A stretch of 64,000 nt of DNA from NCBI RefSeq assembly GCF_046524175.1, contig NZ_JBEFZF010000003.1, positions 372,001 to 436,000 on the forward strand. Direction: 5' to 3'. The translations under genes and the position numbers were made by a program. Shown here in pieces: positions 60,676 through 64,000 of the stretch (positions are counted from its first letter, which is position 1; each line of letters starts with the position of its first letter). The stretch is from Spongiivirga sp046524175. Lineage in GTDB: Bacteria > Bacteroidota > Bacteroidia > Flavobacteriales > Flavobacteriaceae. A model generated the notes under the pieces. That model searched no databases. It was not told where the DNA came from and saw nothing but the letters and a program-made list of their open reading frames with translations.

Positions 60676-61773
60676 ATGAAACGTAAACTTCGTATTAACG
60701 GTCACTCGCACCTACTACCCTATCCTCATGAAATTCCACAATTTATGAAGGACAAGGAGATTTTTTGGGTTGATGACGAGCGTAAGTTTATGCTTCAAAA
60801 AGGTTGGAGACGCCCAGTAACCGATTCGAGTTTTTTCTTAAATGAAAAGCTGGAATGGATGGAGCGTTACAAAATTGATCATGCTGTGGTATTGAATCTT
60901 TCGCAATTGTACGGCAATGGACTTCGTCTAGAGGAAATGAAACAGGCATTGCGATTTCAAAATGATTTTAATGCGCGTATTCAACATGAAAACCCCTCAA
61001 AATTTACCTGCGGCTTTGTGGTACACCCGGGATATGCTCGCGGTGCCGTTTGGGAAATTGAACGCTGTGTTGAGGAGTTGGGTATGAATTTACTTTGTTT
61101 ACCCACTCATTATATGGATACTATTGGTACTTGGCGATGTATTTTTGATGAAGAAAACGAGCGTATTTTTGAAGCCGCTGATAATTATGGTTTAGCAGTA
61201 GAAATCCACCCTTATGACGGTGAGAAATTTATCTTACTGGAGAACACTTCGTGGCGTTTTCATTTAATATGGATGTTGGCACAATGCGCTGATGCTTATC
61301 ATTTTTTAACCTTGAACGGGTATCAAAACAAGTATCCTAACATGCGTGTGTGTTTTGCACATGGCGGGCAACTAGCGCAAATAAATCTCGGACGCCGTAT
61401 TCAAGGCTTTGACGGACGACCAGACTTATTTGAAGGTAAACAACATCCAAGAAAGGCTGTTGGTCACCCGAATATATTTTTCGACACCTTAGTTCACGAT
61501 ACCGGATCATTAAAGCTACTCGTTGAAAACCAAGGTTCAAAACAAATTTTAATGGGTTTAGACGACCCTTATCCTTTGGGTGAAATGGAAAGTGAGCAAC
61601 AGTCTTCTTATCCAGGAAAAATACTAGATCTCGCAAAGGAAAGAGGTATTTTCACAGCAGAAGAATGCGATGCAATTTGGGAGGATAATGTATTACAGTG
61701 GTTGTATGGAGATAATGACGAGAAAAAGCAAGTACTAATTGATAAAATCCTAGCGAAACAAACAACAGTATAA
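60676..61773 (+). CDS. ACMSD-like amidohydrolase (2-amino-3-carboxymuconate semialdehyde decarboxylase)
   Basis: A 365-residue metal-dependent amidohydrolase-fold decarboxylase. The metal motif NGHSHLLPY (8-16) gives His10 and His12; a later His is in AVEIHPYDGEK and a conserved Asp is in MGLDDPYPLGE near 295-305, as in ACMSD. The enzyme converts ACMS to aminomuconate semialdehyde and so steers kynurenine away from NAD synthesis to full breakdown. It has a -7-like TATCTTTA at 60646-60653, so it may also be transcribed on its own. The gene is convergent with the next one, two bases apart. Confidence 0.9.
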   Translation: MKRKLRINGHSHLLPYPHEIPQFMKDKEIFWVDDERKFMLQKGWRRPVTDSSFFLNEKLEWMERYKIDHAVVLNLSQLYGNGLRLEEMKQALRFQNDFNARIQHENPSKFTCGFVVHPGYARGAVWEIERCVEELGMNLLCLPTHYMDTIGTWRCIFDEENERIFEAADNYGLAVEIHPYDGEKFILLENTSWRFHLIWMLAQCADAYHFLTLNGYQNKYPNMRVCFAHGGQLAQINLGRRIQGFDGRPDLFEGKQHPRKAVGHPNIFFDTLVHDTGSLKLLVENQGSKQILMGLDDPYPLGEMESEQQSSYPGKILDLAKERGIFTAEECDAIWEDNVLQWLYGDNDEKKQVLIDKILAKQTTV

Positions 61774-61775
61774 TC

Positions 61776-62669
61776 TTAGTAACACTCTCCATCTACCACA
61801 TAGTAACGCTCACCATCTAAAAAGGTTTTACCATCTTTCATCGTTATGGCCATTTGTTGCACATTTCCGTCGTGATAGGTTAATATCAAAAGTGGATATT
61901 TCTCACCTTCAACAATTTTCCAGTTACCATGACCTTTAGCCTGATGATCCTGAAAAACACTTGCATTTTCGCTACCGACATTTACAAAACTACTACCAAA
62001 ATAGGTGAACACGCTGCTGGCACAAAGGTTGATCTCTTTCTTTAAATCGTAACCACCACTTAGTCCACTACCATTACCTGATCGGTCGGGTGAGTTATAA
62101 TAGTCTACCCATACCAACTTGTTGCCATTTACGCGTTCAATGCACTGCGCTGTGCTTGTTTTATGGGGATCAGCAGGTTGAATAGGATGAAAAAACTGAA
62201 CACTATTTGCTACCTTTTTAGCTAATTGGATGGTTTTTTGACCGTAAAGAGCTCTTTCAATTAACGAAACAATAATCAATCCTTTTCCTTCTTTACTTCT
62301 CTTAGAAATTAGAAAGGCCTTTATCGATTGCCCACTCACCAAACCTTCATACATTCCGGTAATTTGTTCGGTACCAACATTCAATGCTCCCTTTAAATTA
62401 AGCTGAACAGCTTGATCATGAAAGCCACCTTTCAATTGCTGAATTAGTTGATTTTGTGATTCCGCTTCTGAGAAAAATAAAACCATTCTGCCCGCCTCGA
62501 TATTTGACCCCATGATATACATATCATCAGCTTCTTTACCCATCCAGTTTTCAGGAATACTAAATTGCAAGCCATATTCAGGATAAGAAACGATTCCAGT
62601 TTGCTGTGCGTTGAGCTTGTTCGACATGATGAAGAAAAGTATTAGCGAGGCGATTATTAGTGTTTTCAT
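61776..62669 (-). CDS. Secreted protein of unknown function
   Basis: A 297-residue protein with a signal peptide ending near LNAQQ (residue 21). The first half (about 25-165) resembles a PsbP-like fold: YPEYGLQFSIPENWMGKE followed by helix and strands. The second half (about 175-297) contains a Gly- and Tyr-rich segment with SGNGSGLSGGYDLKKEINLC, then FTYFGSSFVNVGSEN, and ends DGERYYVVDGECY. Three cysteines are near the end. No family is recognised. It follows the NHL gene after 10 bases and is probably co-transcribed with it. Confidence 0.72.
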   Translation of the reverse strand: MKTLIIASLILFFIMSNKLNAQQTGIVSYPEYGLQFSIPENWMGKEADDMYIMGSNIEAGRMVLFFSEAESQNQLIQQLKGGFHDQAVQLNLKGALNVGTEQITGMYEGLVSGQSIKAFLISKRSKEGKGLIIVSLIERALYGQKTIQLAKKVANSVQFFHPIQPADPHKTSTAQCIERVNGNKLVWVDYYNSPDRSGNGSGLSGGYDLKKEINLCASSVFTYFGSSFVNVGSENASVFQDHQAKGHGNWKIVEGEKYPLLILTYHDGNVQQMAITMKDGKTFLDGERYYVVDGECY

Positions 62670-62679
62670 TTGTCAAGGA

Positions 62680-63777
62680 TTAAAAAACACAATCAAAAGC
62701 CAAGGCTGCTTTACGTATGCGATGGTTATTCATATCAGCGATATACATGGTAGTACCATCTATAGCGATACCCCTTGGATAGTTGAATTTTGCTTCAGCG
62801 CCTACGCCATTTTGATAACCTGAAGTGCTACCCGCAATGGTTTTTACGGTCCCATTCGTCGAAATGACGCGCAATTTCTGGTTATTCTCTTCGGATATAT
62901 AAATATTACCTGCTGCGTCAACTGCGATTCCATTGGGTCGCTTAAATCGGGCTTTGTTTGAAGATCCATCTAAATATCCCTCAACACTTCCGGCTATGGT
63001 TGTGACATACCCATTCGGATCAATTTTTCGTATTCGATGACCGCGCCATTCAACCACCAATAAATTCCCATTATTATCTGCAGTAATACCTCTTGGAAAA
63101 TCAAATTTCGCATTGTAACCATCTTCATAACCTAAAGAAGAGCCTGCAAAGGTACTAACGACACCAGATAGCGTGACTTTTCGAATTCTTTGACTTCCCT
63201 CATCGGTAACATATAAACTACCATCGGGTGAATAAGTAATTCCGTACGGATAATAAAATTGCGCCTGGCTACCGTTTCCATCATTACTTCCTGGGGTTCC
63301 ATTACCAGCCAATGTTGTTACCATTCCGGTTTTGTCAATTTTTCTAATTGCATGATTCCCCCTGTCAACGACATAGATATTATCTTTTTCATCAATTGCG
63401 ATACTCGAAGGGTTTAAAAATTGAGCATTTCTACCAAACCCATCTTGAAAGCCACTTAAGCCGCCTGCAATGGTGCTAACCTTTCCATCTTGCGTTATTT
63501 TTCGAATACGATGATTTCCCCAATCGGCTACAACTACATCGCCTTTACTGTTTAACGCTACATCAGCTGGAATAGAGAACTTTGCAGTACGTACGTTTCC
63601 ATCTTCATAACCGTTACCTCCTCCGGTAACAGTTAAAACAGATGCATCGGTAGGTGTACATTGAGCGTTTGTTCTTAAGTTAGCCACTTGTAATGTTTCA
63701 CCTTCTGCTATATTTTCTTTTGAGCAAGCTATTACTAAGCACACCAATAGCAAGCTGTAAATTATTTTTAACCTCAT
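62680..63777 (-). CDS. NHL-repeat beta-propeller lipoprotein
   Basis: A 365-residue lipoprotein. The start is the ATG at 63775-63777, which gives a signal with lipobox VIAC; the longer open frame lacks a signal at its start. Six NHL-type repeats of about 50 residues follow, each with an AGS/G, GYxDG, A.F..P.GIA, D.GN and NHRIRKI pattern, so a six-bladed propeller is expected. Such domains bind proteins or sugars. It precedes an unknown secreted protein on the same strand, so the two may act together at the cell surface. The ligand is unknown. Confidence 0.87.
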   Translation of the reverse strand: MRLKIIYSLLLVCLVIACSKENIAEGETLQVANLRTNAQCTPTDASVLTVTGGGNGYEDGNVRTAKFSIPADVALNSKGDVVVADWGNHRIRKITQDGKVSTIAGGLSGFQDGFGRNAQFLNPSSIAIDEKDNIYVVDRGNHAIRKIDKTGMVTTLAGNGTPGSNDGNGSQAQFYYPYGITYSPDGSLYVTDEGSQRIRKVTLSGVVSTFAGSSLGYEDGYNAKFDFPRGITADNNGNLLVVEWRGHRIRKIDPNGYVTTIAGSVEGYLDGSSNKARFKRPNGIAVDAAGNIYISEENNQKLRVISTNGTVKTIAGSTSGYQNGVGAEAKFNYPRGIAIDGTTMYIADMNNHRIRKAALAFDCVF

Positions 63778-63805
63778 CTTTAATATGTTTAAGTTAATTT
63801 TTTGG

Positions 63806-63845
63806 AAAACTCCCCATTTCTTCAATTTTCAAAACAGGGAGTTTT
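63806..63845 (-). terminator. Hairpin between the Kelch-like and NHL genes
   Basis: AAAACTCCC (63806-63814) and GGGAGTTTT (63837-63845) form a 9-bp stem around a 22-base loop. On the minus strand it lies after the stop of the Kelch-like gene, and the second arm ends in TTTT. The long loop makes it a weaker terminator candidate. Confidence 0.6.
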
Positions 63846-63869
63846 TAGAATTATATAGGATAGGAGTGC

Positions 63870-64000
63870 TTATTCAATAGACCACACATCACCCAAAGTA
63901 GAATCACCTGCTGTGCCGCGATCACCAGCGATGACCCAAATTTTATCATTGAATACTACTGAACTATGTCCAAACCGTTTGGCAAACCCTAAATTTTCAT
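63870..64000 (-). CDS. Kelch-like protein, C-terminal end (runs off the window)
   Basis: The last 43 codons of a minus-strand gene are visible. They read ENLGFAKRFGHSSVVFNDKI followed by WVIAGDRG and, at the end, DVWSIE and a stop at 63870-63872. The R-x-GHSSVVFNDKIWVIAG and DVW spacing is that of a Kelch blade, usually part of a beta-propeller. The start and most of the protein are outside, so signal peptide and full architecture are unknown. Confidence 0.7.
   Translation of the reverse strand, partial: ENLGFAKRFGHSSVVFNDKIWVIAGDRGTAGDSTLGDVWSIE

Noticed and set aside
62680..63777. Type IX secretion C-terminal sorting domain on the NHL protein
   Set aside because: The protein ends directly after the last blade; no sorting-domain motif is seen, and a lipobox gives another route to the surface.
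1..64000. CRISPR arrays, tRNA and rRNA genes, insertion sequences
   Set aside because: No regularly spaced direct repeats, T-loop GGTTCRA patterns with paired arms, rRNA-like stretches or transposase motifs were seen.

Overview
The window is from an AT-rich chromosome of the phylum Bacteroidota, most likely family Flavobacteriaceae. The signs are a SusC/SusD pair, several TonB-dependent and DUF4249 proteins, many Bacteroidota-type promoters (-33 TTTG, about 19 bases, then -7 TAxxTTTG), few Shine-Dalgarno sequences, and a fused hypoxanthine phosphoribosyltransferase/adenylate kinase. I see no tRNA or rRNA gene, CRISPR array, insertion sequence or prophage.

Layout. 1-3868 (minus strand) is the end of the str ribosomal operon: rpsL, rpsG, fusA, rpsJ and the first 108 codons of rplC, with a near-perfect promoter in front of rpsL. 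4241-10541 is a SusC/SusD/lipoprotein operon, followed by a probable arylsulfotransferase and a small secreted protein. 12892-19870 is a four-gene envelope operon: a TonB-dependent receptor with an STN-like domain, two related DUF4249 lipoproteins, and a secreted MG2-like protein whose C-terminal part resembles a receptor plug without a barrel. A 1098-residue FG-GAP/ASPIC-UnbV lipoprotein follows on the opposite strand.

23259-46382 is mostly housekeeping: rlmB, a rhomboid protease, rarA, an envelope trio with a DUF5723 protein, a YjjG-like phosphatase, a polysaccharide-deacetylase relative that seems to have lost catalytic residues, radC, mpl, obgE, hpt-adk, purK, purE, an M3 peptidase and a glycosyltransferase. 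It also holds a GbsR/MarR regulator with a palindromic operator repeated before the next gene, and an ECF-like sigma factor followed by a degenerate zinc-finger anti-sigma-like protein. gcvP, a lipoprotein, a second glycosyltransferase, a very acidic protein and an MFS transporter follow.

53735-61773 is a tryptophan/kynurenine catabolic cluster: kynureninase, a PaiB-like flavoprotein, kynurenine 3-monooxygenase, a RidA-type 2-aminomuconate deaminase, an aminomuconate-semialdehyde dehydrogenase, an SDR protein without the usual YxxxK pair, an unknown secreted protein and an ACMSD-type decarboxylase. Together these cover kynurenine to 4-oxalocrotonate except for 3-hydroxyanthranilate dioxygenase, which is not in the window. 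The right end holds an unknown secreted protein, a six-repeat NHL propeller lipoprotein and the C-terminus of a Kelch-like protein.

Functions rest on motifs and family resemblance read by eye; no database search was run. The candidates most worth follow-up are the TonB/DUF4249/plug-like operon, the GbsR regulon, and the proteins that have lost family catalytic residues.
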